From assembly GCA_963931805.1 (NCBI GenBank), contig OZ007498.1, forward strand, positions 149,689,052 through 149,753,051: a DNA stretch of 64,000 nt. Direction: 5' to 3'. Both the position numbers and the translations under genes were made by a program. How positions within the stretch are numbered: the first letter of the stretch is position 1; every line of letters begins with the position of its first letter. Under the pieces are notes generated by a model that made no database searches, was not told the origin of the DNA, and worked only from the letters and a program-made list of their open reading frames with translations. This document shows, in pieces, positions 31,243 to 42,004 of the stretch. This stretch comes from Microdon myrmicae. Its lineage: Eukaryota; Arthropoda; Insecta; Diptera; Syrphidae.

Positions 31243-32010
31243 TATTAATGTACACACTTCCGGCTGGTTGGTGCATTTTAACAGAACCGCCGGGGCTGGA
31301 AGGTTGACAGAGATGTTCGCTGTTAGTCGAAATTTGAGTAACCCGAGTGTCGGGATACCCGGACTGGTTACGAGAACACCCTGGATGTGTTTTTGACATC
31401 CAAGCCGAGAATTTATACCGTGGAGTTTGCTGCGCCACTGGGAAACTCCAGGTTACTGCCTGGTATCGGTCGCACAACCTCTTACATTTCAGACGAATCA
31501 CCAACCTAGGCACCTTCACCATAATATATGGCTGAAACGATTTGCGAGATTTCTTCGCATCCTTTCCATGGCCGGAGGTGTGCTTTGCAGATTCCGATGT
31601 TAACGCATGCGCGGTGTCAGTCACAGAGATTATTCTACTTGGGATGGAGATCTACATTCCACATTCCATCAAACGAAGTCCATCTGGTGAGCCTTGGTTT
31701 GATAAAAAATGCGAGCAGAATACAGCGGCAAATGATTTTTTTTTATTTTCACACTGCTGTTGTTCATCATCAAACTCCGTCCACCAATATTTGCAAACAG
31801 CGAAACATGATATCCTTGCCCTAACTGACACCCAAGTCGATTCGTCAATTGATTCGACATATCTTCGTTGCTCAGGATACGACTTGCATTCAAAATTCCG
31901 TTTCAAGGGTGGAGTCTGCTTCTCCACGGTCCGATCTGGCTTGCCAGAGCCTAGAGGCGTTGGAACCGAACCCAACATCATGTGTTTGAAGGTCATGCTT
32001 CAGAGCCCTA
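31243..32010 (+). mobile_element. LINE-A copy, 5' part, rearranged endonuclease region
   Basis: 31243-31735 is the inverted counterpart of 11990-12485: endonuclease end (TLDVFLTSK-like), then RDFFASFPWPEVCFADSDVN, EIILLGMEIYIPHSIK, WFDKKCEQNTAA. From about 31736 the sequence switches to an earlier part of the endonuclease (KHDILALTDTQVDSS, YDLHSKFRFKGGVCF), which should come before it. The order is therefore scrambled, by a second insertion or a deletion/inversion event. No intact frame spans it. Confidence 0.7.
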
Positions 32011-32186
32011 TACCATAGCGATAACTATTCACATCAGTTGAACATAGTTGAGTTTAAAAATCGAATTTTAAACACGGCTTGTAGCCCGGTGTGTTGAGCT
32101 TTGGCTGAATTTTTGGTGATTTTAACTGTCATAGCGTCAGTTTGAATCACACGTTCTTCACTATCATCTCAAACGCTATAGGAGCG
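32000..32186 (-). repeat. S repeat, partial
   Basis: Minus-strand copy of the S unit: reverse complement of the GCGTTTGGAATGATAGTGAA region ends near 32186 and the part around CATCAGTTGAA lies near 32030. Confidence 0.75.
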
Positions 32187-32241
32187 TAATACGTCGTGCC
32201 TTTGTTCTAACGACAACTTACGCCTGAGTCCCCTATAAGTT

Positions 32242-32327
32242 TCATCATCATCATCGGCACTACAACCGGGATCCGGCCTTGGTCTTATTTAGCAAGTCTC
32301 GAGGCTTGTTAAATTTTCCATAATAAT
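32242..32327 (-). mobile_element. SINE 3' fragment
   Basis: About 85 bp of SINE body and tail on the minus strand, with (GAT)n at 32244-32253. It ends where an RTE-E fragment begins. Confidence 0.75.
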
Positions 32328-32620
32328 TTATTTTTACTATTACTATTTTCTTTTATTATTTATTGGCCTGTAGGAACCGGAGTTCATGACCTCACCGACT
32401 TGACTCGGCCATCGTTCCATGTCCTGTGCACTCTCCTTCCACGCTTGACCATCCGATCCGATCTCCTCAAAGTCAAACCTAATTCTAGGCACGGTCCTAT
32501 CGTTGCCCATTCGCGCCACATGTACGGCCCATGTTAATCTTCACGACTTGATTACTCTCACTATTCTAGGTTTGTGATAGCAATGAGCTTAAGAATTGGC
32601 GTCTCGAAAGTCGAAGTTTG
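32328..32620 (-). mobile_element. RTE-like LINE (family E), 3' fragment 2
   Basis: Minus-strand sequence homologous to 35374-35640: a (AAT/AGT)n-like tail at 32330-32365, then the 3' end with TTATTGGCCTGTAGGAAC in plus orientation and the region that codes GRP...RW residues in better copies. Heavily decayed. Confidence 0.6.
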
Positions 32621-32755
32621 ACTACATTTCGTAAAATCAATACAGTGGATTTCCCACTTAGAAATCCAAACACGTGTATGTTTTTGCACAGGGATCAACT
32701 AACGGACATCCTGAAATCCACGAGGAACCAGGAATCTTTAGGAATATAGTAGATG

Positions 32756-35009
32756 CGTGGCGGTTCCGCCAAACCCCACGCCCCACTTACCTGAAAAACC
32801 CCCCTTAACTACATCCCAATTGGCATACGTTTTCGCGAATGCAAGCGCATTAGCACCTTAAGTGCTTTACGCATATAGGTTATCAAATTTATAATCTAAA
32901 AGTCCCTGTTAAAGAATTCTTACCTTTCATGCATTTCTTCGCATACAAATTCCCCACAAGAATTCTTTCCATTATAGGGGAGCATAAAACAAAACCTATT
33001 CGGTACCTTCGGTTGCCAGGCAAATTCCAACCTTCCCACACCTGCACCGCAATTTCCCCGCAGCAAAAACATTTCCTTCCCAAGGATAATCAATGCTTTC
33101 AATGCATTACCTGGAAATGCCTACAAAGAATTTCTACTACAAGTGCATTCTCCATGCATCAATGCATCGGCTGGAAATTTCCTAAAAGGATTCTCAGGCA
33201 TTCATAATTCAATGCATCATATTTGCTTTCCTAGAAGAATTCCTTAAAGAACAAACCTCGTATCCCTGATAGAAAACATATCGGTTACAGTACCATGTAA
33301 CCATCATAGTCAGGGATAATGATCATTGAGTCGGCTATTCCTAGTCTCACCATGTATACAACAATGTTCCCCACATACACATTGGCTGGCGACTCTTTTG
33401 TCCAACGACAAAGCAACTCCTAGCAGCCTATTGAAGCTGCATACAATTAGCGCAATAGCCGCTAAAACCAAATTCTTTAGCACACATCATGTGCAAACAA
33501 AAGAATTCTGTTCTACCGCAGGCATTCTGGCGATACGATAAACAATTTAAATTGTTTGAGGTACTGTTATCGTCCAGCGCCGTGCTTCCTCGGTTGAGGG
33601 AAGAGCGGGGACCTTTTATTATTCCTTTATTTAATCTTCTTTCATCAATTCGCGTTTTGTTTGATTTCAATTCTTGATATAAAGTTGTCCGTTTTTGAAT
33701 TGAAAAATTGTTTGCTTATGTGGGAAGTTTCTATAGTTTCTTTTCTTTTATTGTGTGTTACTTTGTTTATTTTTATTACAGCTTCTCCTTTTTTTTAAAT
33801 AACAAAACTCACACTAAAACTTACAATTCAATTGCTAACTCAAACAATTCTTCCACTGTAATCTCCAACACTAAACTTCTTCTTCCAACTGCCAAAACTA
33901 AACTCTACTAACTTCCAATCTCAACTGATTTTACAAATGAATTTTTTCTCTACTTATAGAACATTATGTTCTAATTTACTGGAAATTATAACATGAACAA
34001 AACAAATGTTAACAATGTATTCCTTTAGTTTCTGGGACTTTTAAATTGAATAAAATTTGAACGAAAATCAAAGTTACTATGTTTTGAAGGAATAAAAAGG
34101 TGCAGGTTATTAAATGTGCTGTAACTGGCAATATTGTGAATGTTTATGAATGGTATGTATTAAGTGAGAATGTAATATATGTTAAGGGAAGTTTTTAAGG
34201 ATGTGTAAGGAGATTCAGTGTTAAATTTAATAAAGGGTAGTATTCTGGAATACAACAGTACCCTAAATGCATTTCCCATTTAATGAGTTGCAGCTTATTT
34301 ATTTAACCGACCCTCATTACAGGCCGATGCTTTAGGTCGCTTCTCCCTTTGTTCTTTTTTCCTCGTTTCAGGTTTCGTTTATTCTTTGCTAAGTGCATCG
34401 ATAAACACGGTGATTGGTACGATCACACACATACCACCATGAGCTCCATTACGAGATCTGGTTTTCTATTCCACCAAGAGAGACTTTACGTTTCTCTGGT
34501 GGTAAGTAAATACATATCCTTAGTGGAGAGGATATCTACCACCACACCACAAACTCACCCCAAACGAGGGTTGTATCACTGAGTCTAATTCCATCCGCCG
34601 ACCGCCACGGTCGTTGCTGCTCCCGCTCCTCGTCGCGCGCCGAGGACGCGAATATACCCCCGAGTCGTGGCTAGTGTTTTATTAAATACCGTAATGTAAC
34701 TTAAAGTCCACTAAACGTACTGTAAATCGCAAATGTGAAACAAACTCGAACAAAAATAAATTAAAATTGGCTGATCAATAAATCAAAACAAATGTTTTAT
34801 TTTCCTCTTCTTGGTGTTGGATAGTTGCAGTGAGCGCAGAACTATGGAATACATTAAAACGCTATCCTGGTATCCGCGGTGTACTTACTTCCTATGTTGG
34901 TGTTTCCCCTGCTTCGGCGGAAGCGTTTAGTGCTCCTCGGAACGATTAATTTATGATGGAGGAAGAAGTGAATCTAGTGCCCGTGACTGGTACATACTTC
35001 TTCCCCACA
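32756..35009 (-). mobile_element. Solo-LTR-like repeat (family R), copy 4
   Basis: In sense (minus strand) it starts TGTGGGGAAGAAG at 35009 and ends GGCGGAACCGCCACG at 32756. It is flanked by GATG (32752-32755 and 35010-35013; GATGC if a fifth base is counted). At 2254 bp it is the longest copy. In sense it carries a TTCAG|GTAAGT donor about 35 bp before its 3' end (near 32791) and a second donor-containing block near 34470-34505. 33195-33330 matches 1370-1490 of copy 1. No coding region. Confidence 0.68.
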
Positions 35010-35027
35010 GATGCATTCCAAAAATTT

Positions 35028-35296
35028 TTCTAGAGAACTTGTGTCTTGAAGCAGTGAAAATGTACACTGTTTTGTTCAATAACGATCTAAATAATGCATA
35101 TTATCCAACTGTGGTAATAAATCCCATCACCAAAAAGGGCAAGCACAGGAATAATCTAGCCAATCTTCGCTCGATAAACTTGCTTCCACACATCACCAAG
35201 GTACCCGAAAAAATTATAAATAAAGCATTGATAAATTGATGAAAATGGTATAATTGCGAACAACCAGTTTGGTTTTAGATCACAACATGAAACAGT

Positions 35297-35298
<2 letters not shown>
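35028..35298 (+). mobile_element. LINE fragment (family D), RT fingers
   Basis: A plus-strand frame (35039-35239) reads LEAVKMYTVLFNNDLNNAYY, VINPITKKGK, NNLANLRSINLLPHITKVPEKIINKAL. It continues past a stop to FG.RSQHET. This is the RT motif 1-2 region (xPIPKKGKD...NLRPISLL...KVFEKIINK) of I/LOA/R1-group LINEs. It is cut off at 35299 by the tail of an RTE-E insertion on the other strand. Confidence 0.7.

Positions 35299-35373
<75 letters not shown>
35299..35373. repeat. (ATT)n microsatellite
   Basis: About 25 perfect ATT units. On the minus strand this is the (AAT)n tail of the RTE-E copy that follows; RTE elements characteristically end in short tandem repeats. Confidence 0.95.
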
Positions 35374-35862
35374 TATTGGCCTGTAGGAACTCGCAAGTTT
35401 ATGACCTCACCGACTCGCCGCCGTCATCGTTCCCTGTCCTGTACACTCTCCTTCCATGCTTGACCATCTAATCCGATCTCCTCAACGTCAAACATTACAT
35501 TGTCCTCCCATCTCCGTCGCGGACGTCCTGCCGGTCACTTTCCCGTTGGCTTACCGTCAAGAATTCTATGCACGGTCCTATCCTTGCCCAATCGCGCCAC
35601 ATGTCCAGCCAATCTTTATCTTCGCGACCTGGTTACTCTCACTATTGTAGGCTTGCGATATAGCTATTCGTCGTTGTGGAGTTTCCTCAATTGTCCTGCC
35701 TCGTCATATTTACCTCTGAAGATACCACTTAAAACTTTATTCTCGAATACGCGGTGTTTGTTTTCTTCCCGCTTTGCGAGAGCCCATGTTTCCCATCCGT
35801 ATAGAGCAATCGGCATGATTATGGTTCTTTGGTGGATTTTCGTAAGAGTCACTGCTGACTGA
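35374..35862 (-). mobile_element. RTE-like LINE (family E), 3' copy 1
   Basis: The minus strand encodes the C-terminal part of an RTE-type polyprotein: TLTKIHQRTIIMPIALYGWETWALAKREENKHRVFENKVL-like sequence, then after stops a RWAGHVARLG-like segment and GKPTGKVTGR. This region (YGCETW...RRVLR...RLRWAGHVARM) is standard in RTE and related LINEs. It is distinct from the RTE that shares its tail with the SINE, because its tail is (AAT)n. Confidence 0.72.
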
Positions 35863-35873
35863 TGTTGGAGTGT

Positions 35874-37212
35874 TCAGCCGAACACTGATCACTAGGAAAA
35901 CACACAAACGGAGCGGAAACAGGGTCAAATGAAACCACGGAATGCTTTTCTTTAACACTCTGTCTTCTTTTATTTCCGTTTAATTTTCTAGTTAGGTAAT
36001 TTTTACAATTTAGTTTTTGAGTACACATTCGGTTCGTTCCACCACCTTTTAATTCACTTATTATTTAGGATGTCCAATTGATTACACTTAGCTTAAGCTG
36101 CCTTTAATAAATCGGCGCAGGTATTTCTCACCACAAACGTTTTCTTCCGTCGGATTCCTTTTAGTTCGCCACTATGACACTAAAATATTGTTAATCGCAC
36201 ATACGGTCTATGGGTTTTCGAAACAGCATCCGATTCTAAAAATATGTTTCTTTTGTGCGGTTGTAACACAAGAAAACTCGAAAATGTAATTCATTTGATC
36301 GCGTCTTAAAAACACTGTACCAAAAATCACCTTCACGTCCCGCTTCTCAAAGTCGACTCTCTGCTTCGCGGATTACCTCCTTGTTGGATTTCTCTAACTG
36401 TACTAACTGAAAATTTTTGTATCCATTTACAATTCTAAACCCCTCATCTGTAAAACAAATTTTTCATCATCATCATTCTTGTTCTCTTACTGTAAGAGAA
36501 AATTTCCATTTCGATTTCCATTTCCAACTTCTTATCGGAATCTTGTTTCGAAGGATCAAGCGTACTGCCACTTATTTCTCGATCCTTTCATGTGGTTTGT
36601 TTGCGCTATCCATCTGGCTTGAGACAACAAGAGTTTTCGTACGCTTCAGATGGGTAAAAAAGAAACCGTGGAATTTGGATGCCGGTTTCTAGATAGCATT
36701 TCCAAGTCATAAAACATCTGGCGTGAGATATGCGTTAGGATGATTATGATTGCAAGAATTGTGTGTCGGCGGGCGAATCGCTATGCCTTTGTTTGCACAC
36801 GCGCGCTTCTTGATTTTGGGATCTTGCAAGGAATTTAAGGTGCTAATTGCTATTAGCTACATGACGAGATATGCATTATTCTGGTGGCGCGCTACAAACG
36901 CATTACGTGGCTCGTGGATGTCCCACTATGAAAAGAATATAGTCACCAAGCTTAACCTCACAAAACCTCTACAATTAAAGACAAACTTCAACATTCTAAG
37001 TGGCTTTTTGGGGAATTTAAATTGCACGTCATTTTTGCTCATCAAAGACAGCTGGTGCAATATACGCACTGGGTGTCTCAAAAGCCGTTTTCAATTTGTT
37101 TTGCTTCCAATCGTTGGGATACACGCGGGGCGTATTTTAATAACTAGTTTCGTAGTGGGGAATTCAGATGGTCCGGAACGTTCCGTTGGGGCGAAGCCGA
37201 GTGCTTGTTGTT
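35874..37212. other. Unassigned stretch
   Basis: Begins with a palindromic TGTTCAGCCGAACA at about 35869-35882. No coding motif recognised. A 91-codon and a 154-codon frame (36417-36692, 36750-37214) have no recognisable domain. A further solo LTR is possible but no pair of ends was found. Confidence 0.4.
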
Positions 37213-37500
37213 AGTTTGTTTATTGTGTTGCAGGAACTCGGTTACTTAGTTACGCCATCGTTCTGCGCACTTTCCTTCCACCATTAGCTATCTGATCTGA
37301 CCTCCTCAAGGTCACGCCTCACATTATCCTCTCATCTCCATTGTGTCCTTTCCTCTGATCAAGAATTCTATAGACAGTTACGTCGTTGACCACTCTCATT
37401 CTACGTGCCCGGCTCATCTTAATCCTGGCGACCTGATGATTGTCGTTATTGTTAATTGGAGACATAAATCTTCCAGTTCGCAATTGTGGAACATCCCCCA
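37213..37500 (-). mobile_element. RTE-like LINE (family E), 3' fragment 3
   Basis: Minus-strand relic homologous to 35374-35640 (TTTATTGTGTTGCAGGAACTCG corresponding to TTTATTGGCCTGTAGGAACTCG). No open frame is preserved. Confidence 0.6.
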
Positions 37501-37525
37501 CAAAAATAATAATTTTGCTGGTAAC

Positions 37526-37669
37526 GTCATCATCATCGGCACTACAACCGGGATCCGGTCTTGGCTTTATTTAGCAAGTCTCTCCACCGGTATCCGGTCC
37601 ATATTCGAGACTTGTTAAATTGTCTATAATAATTTGTTTTTCCGGGCAAGGTTATTAGCTTTGTGCCAA
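37526..37669 (-). mobile_element. SINE, subfamily II, 5'-truncated
   Basis: Minus-strand body and tail with the CTCTCCACCGGTATCCGG insert of subfamily II. A perfect 12-bp TSD, TTTGCTGGTAAC, lies at 37514-37525 and 37670-37681. Confidence 0.88.
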
Positions 37670-37681
37670 TTTGCTGGTAAC

Positions 37682-38270
37682 ACGTATCGAAAATATTGTA
37701 ATTTGTACAAAAATCGTTACATTAGTGAAACCGAGTTATTCCACTCATCAAGATATGGGTACAAATGTTGAGTGAAACGAATCCAAAATACGCTGTCACT
37801 TCATTTGCCGAAATGAAGAGTGGCAACAAAAAAAAAGGTCCACTAAACGCACCCACTATTTTATAAATAATTTTTTGTAATTTTACTTGGAATGAGGACT
37901 TTCACCTCACGCATTGCGAACTGAATCAAACCTAAATCGGATAGGTGAAGTAAATCCTGTTGCCAGACTGAAAAGTTGTATAAATCGAACAAAACAAAAT
38001 AAAATAAAAAGGGAATCAAGTGTGTTATTAATAACTGCAATGTGCGCATTAACACAAGTTCTTCATAATCAGCGCACACAATTTTTTCATAATCAGAAAG
38101 TGAAATAAAAAATATTGCACTACGTTGTGAAAAAAAACACTCAAAATTCTGTTTCGTCATCTATTTCTTCTGTTACAATTGACAGTAGTTGACAGACAAT
38201 TCAGACTCGCCTCTACTCAATCACAAATAGCTTTCCATTAGCCATATTCTGTAAAAGACAACATACTATT
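37682..38270. other. Unassigned AT-rich stretch
   Basis: Nothing recognised. A 99-codon minus frame (37861-38160) has no domain signal. Confidence 0.4.
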
Positions 38271-38274
38271 AGCC

Positions 38275-39715
38275 GGTGGCGGTTCCGCCAAATCCCACTG
38301 TTACTTACCTGAAGAACCCCCATAACTTCGACCCAACCTTATAAGTATCGCTAATGCAATCGCATTAGCACCTTAAATGCTTGACGCATCAAATAGATCA
38401 TATTTATATAACATAAAAGTCCCTGTAAAAGAATTCTTATCTTTCATGCATTTCTTCGCATACAAATTCCCTACAAGAATTCTTTCCATTATACAAGTGC
38501 ATAAAACCAAAACCTATTCGGTACCTTCGGTTGCCAGGCAAAATCCAACCTTTCCAGTCCTGCACCGCAATCTCCCCGCAGCAAAAACATTTCCTTCCCG
38601 AGGACAATTATTGCTTTCAATGCATTACCTGGAAATGCCTGCAAAAAATTTTCCCTTCATGGGCATTCATACATCTATTACTGCATCTCTGCATTGGCGA
38701 CCCAAAAACCGAATTTCCAATTAGTGTAGATATTCACACTAGAGTTCGATCCTGGCTTTGCAATGACTTGCAACTATCGATACAGCTGCAAGCACTTTGC
38801 CCAGAAGTGCTCCTTTGTTTGAATCTCCAAACAATCATCGACTTCGCGCATAGCCGCCGGATTGAATTCAAAGCATATACAATGCAAATATAGAATCCGT
38901 TTCTCGCAAATGAATTTCCCTGCATACACAAATGGAAACCAAGGATACGTTTAATCCACCAACCCATTAGCACCTTTTCCCAATGGCTATTCGCCTATTT
39001 ACACAAGGGCATCACTCATCTAAGACTTTTATGATGCCCTCGTCCCATATTTGCTATTAGCACATCTCTTCGACGCATCGTCGTCTATTTATTCAGCCGC
39101 GATGCACATCATAAACTATGATCGCCCCAATTTCTTTGTCCTTGCCGCCTGATTTGTTTTTCCATTACCTTCGCGCATGATTAAACACCACAGATCTGAA
39201 CGATCACACACATACCACCATGATCTCCAACACGAGATCTCGTTTGCTATTCCACTAAGAGAGACTTTACGCTTCTCTGGTGGTAAGTAAAAACATATCC
39301 TTAGTGGAGATGATATCTACCACCACACAACCACACTCACCCCAAACGAGGGTTGAATCTTTGAGTCAAGTTACATCCGCTGACCACTACGGCCGTGCCG
39401 CTCCTGCTCTCCGTCGCCCGGTGGAGAAGCGCAGTCGTGTCGAAAAGGAAGTGTTTCATTCCGTATAAAATTTATTAAAATGAATTTAATATTAATATTA
39501 AGTTCAAAGTAAAGTAATAAAAAGTCGGTGATCACCTTTCAATTCGTGTGTTTAATTTTCCGTGCTGCAGTGCCTTCGGCGTTCCTAATGTGTTTTCCTG
39601 ATCACTGGTGACATGGTGTTTTCCTTCAGTGTTTGGCGGAACATTTTTGGAACTTTAGTGACGACGGATGGGGATAGGAGTGACCGAGTGGCACAGTATA
39701 CTCCTAATCCCCATA
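38275..39715 (-). mobile_element. Solo-LTR-like repeat (family R), copy 5
   Basis: Flanked by AGCC at 38271-38274 and 39716-39719. In sense it starts TATGGGGATTAGG (first bases mutated from TGTGGGG) and ends GGCGGAACCGCCACC. In sense TTCAG|GTAAGT lies about 33 bp before the end. 38400-38660 closely matches 32900-33120 of copy 4. 39200-39380 matches 34423-34580, including the plus-strand CTCTGGTGGTAAGTA phrase. Confidence 0.68.
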
Positions 39716-39769
39716 AGCCTAATACTAAAGGAAGTGAATATTGACAACTGGTCTTGGTAGCTTAAATAA

Positions 39770-41290
39770 TGCCTTCCGCTGTAATATAAATCGGGTAGTT
39801 TCAATCGCGTAATTCTCAAATAGATGGAAGTCTGCAAATATCAAACCAATTCCCCAAAAGGAGTGGTCCATCATCATTAACTTCCTATCGACCCATAGCA
39901 GAAATTTCTAATGTATCAAAGGTTATGAAGTGGTTAACTAGCAAACTCCGAAATATCTGGAAGCAACTAGACTCCAATAGATGGTTCACCAAGTTCACAT
40001 GAGATCTGTTGGTGTTTGCTGCCAAAAAGTGGAGCCACACTAACTACAAGTTCATTGAAAATTAGGCACAAGATATCTATCTTCGACAAAGTTTGCTACG
40101 TCTAAAACCTAGTGTTGCCTCCTAACATTAAAGACGAATGTAGACTCACTTTCGGTGAACATTTTGGGGAATATTTCCTTTTTTTAATTAGGCGACTTTT
40201 CTTCGTTCCGTCTTCTACTGTCATTCCCAAAATGTGTATTTTCTTAAAAAAATGAACATTCTTAGTATAAGTTATATAAATTTTCTTTTTTCTTTTAATT
40301 TTAATTTTTACTTTATAATCCTTGAAATTCATTCCCATATCGGGTTAGCTCTTTCGGTTCCTCGTATTCTTTATCTTAATATCTTAAAACTAGCAACGCA
40401 TTTTCCCAACGACTGTTTTTATAATAATTATTTGTACTTATATTTTCTACGAATTTCTTTTCATGAAAACTTTCCTGTTTCGCTGTATGAAACGTAGTAA
40501 CGATGCCACCCATTGAATATTTTGATTTTACTCTTGTTTTTGATCTTTTGTAAATTAAATTTCAGTCCGTAGTGACTCGACTACAAATTGGCTTTCCAAG
40601 AATACTTCGATAACGAACTATTTTTTCGACCGTCAGGGCTTGCTATAAAAATTGAAATGAAATATTTCGAAGTGTAAAATATGATTGGCGCAAACACTTA
40701 TTCGCATCATCGAACACAACGAGCTGCCAATTTTTGGTACTCGACTTAACTCGGCCTTTAATTGGAACGTGTATATTTAAAGCTACGAAAAGACAGGATA
40801 TATTTAAAGGTGTGAAAAAATACCTCATCTCATGTAGTCTCACCACAATTTGCGAGGAATGTATTCATCCTAAACTGGAGTTTAATTGTCACCAGACGAC
40901 CCAAAAACATCATTCGTGGGCAGTGAAATTCGCAGTCTCAGATCTTTCAATACAAAAAATAGAAAATACCGACGCGGTACATTCTACCTATTCGTTTTTG
41001 TGTGTGCATTATTACGGCCTTTGCCTAACTGATCTTGGTGAATGCATTTCACCTCTCCAAGTTTTTTCCCGCGAAATTCTGCAATAGAATGGTTAGGTTA
41101 GGTTAAAAGTCAACTTTAGATTCAATGGTAAATGCAGATACTCATACTTTAGACGAACCATAGGAATTTGGAATGCATACTATGGTATGTTTCCTCGCCA
41201 TTATAACGTACAAGCATGCAAGACCAATTTACAGCGATACTTTCTTCTCTCTACTTCCACTCGCGCTGACACTCAACCTACAAAGATACC
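39770..41290 (+). mobile_element. LINE-B relic (RT and C-terminal pieces)
   Basis: 39770-40110 corresponds to the LINE-B RT fingers (NRWKSANIKPIPQK-like, then the ALTSILSKV and STGDL regions in broken frames). 40670-41270 corresponds to the thumb and C-terminus (TRLNSAFNWNVYI, HYYGLCLTDLGECISPLQVFSRE, MFPRHYNVQACKTNLQRYFLLS). 40130-40660 between them is AT-rich and unassigned. Strongly decayed. Confidence 0.6.
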
Positions 41291-41299
41291 TACAGTTCT

Positions 41300-41599
41300 G
41301 CTTGCTTACTTCATCCCAAATAATGACATAATTGAAATTTCCTTGCCCCTGGGAATTTTAGATCACTGCATTTTCAAGCAGTTGTCAGCAAAAAAAGGCT
41401 CCCGACAAGAAGATGTACATGTATGTGGCTGGAAAAGTCACATGGGTCTAAACGTCTTTCAGGCATGTTATTGGTGATTATATTTCTTCATCTTTATTCC
41501 ATATGTACTGAAGAGTTTCACATCTCATTCGAATACGTGGCTCAATTTTACATACAGGGAGGTTGCTTTCGAAAACCCTAAAGAGCTAAGTTTTCGATT
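41300..41599 (+). mobile_element. LINE-B relic (endonuclease-linker), left of the hAT
   Basis: Broken frames resembling the LINE-B endonuclease end (PNNDIIEISLPLGILDHCIF versus PNKYIIEVSSPVGTSDHCVV) and linker (RHTW-rich). It continues after the hAT: the junction AAGAGCTAAG...TTATATAGATCAAACAATAC matches LINE-B copy 1 at 21215-21253 once the hAT is removed. Confidence 0.65.
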
Positions 41600-42004
41600 A
41601 TATAGATCAGGGATGAGCAAGACGCGGCCCTTTAAACATGTTTATGCGGCCCGCTAAGCATTTCTAAAGTTGACTTTCTCCCATCAATATATTATTATAA
41701 AGTTATTTATAATAAAATGGTAGTACATGCTAAACAAAAGCAATTTTTTTGTGACGAGTTACTTACTTGTCAGCGAGTTGTTCAAACACGCAATACGAAC
41801 GCGCCGCGTCTGTGCTTGTTTGTGTTTGCTTCTGTCATACAATCAGTCAGACTGGTAAGCTGTTAACTAGCCATTTTAGCAATTCTTGTGATTCTTGAAA
41901 GGCGTGAGTGCAATATTATTGTCAAAAAGGTAGTAGAGTTTTTTCATTAAAAATGAAGTTTTACTACTTTTTTTTTAACTTTCAAATTTTTAACCCATAT
42001 TAGC

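Noticed and set aside
33800..34300. Internal protein-coding region of an LTR element within LTR-like copy 4
   Set aside because: No Gag, protease, RT or integrase motif in any frame; sequence is AT-rich and frames are short.
35254..35463. ORF with a run of about 27 isoleucines
   Set aside because: Translation of the (ATT)n microsatellite.
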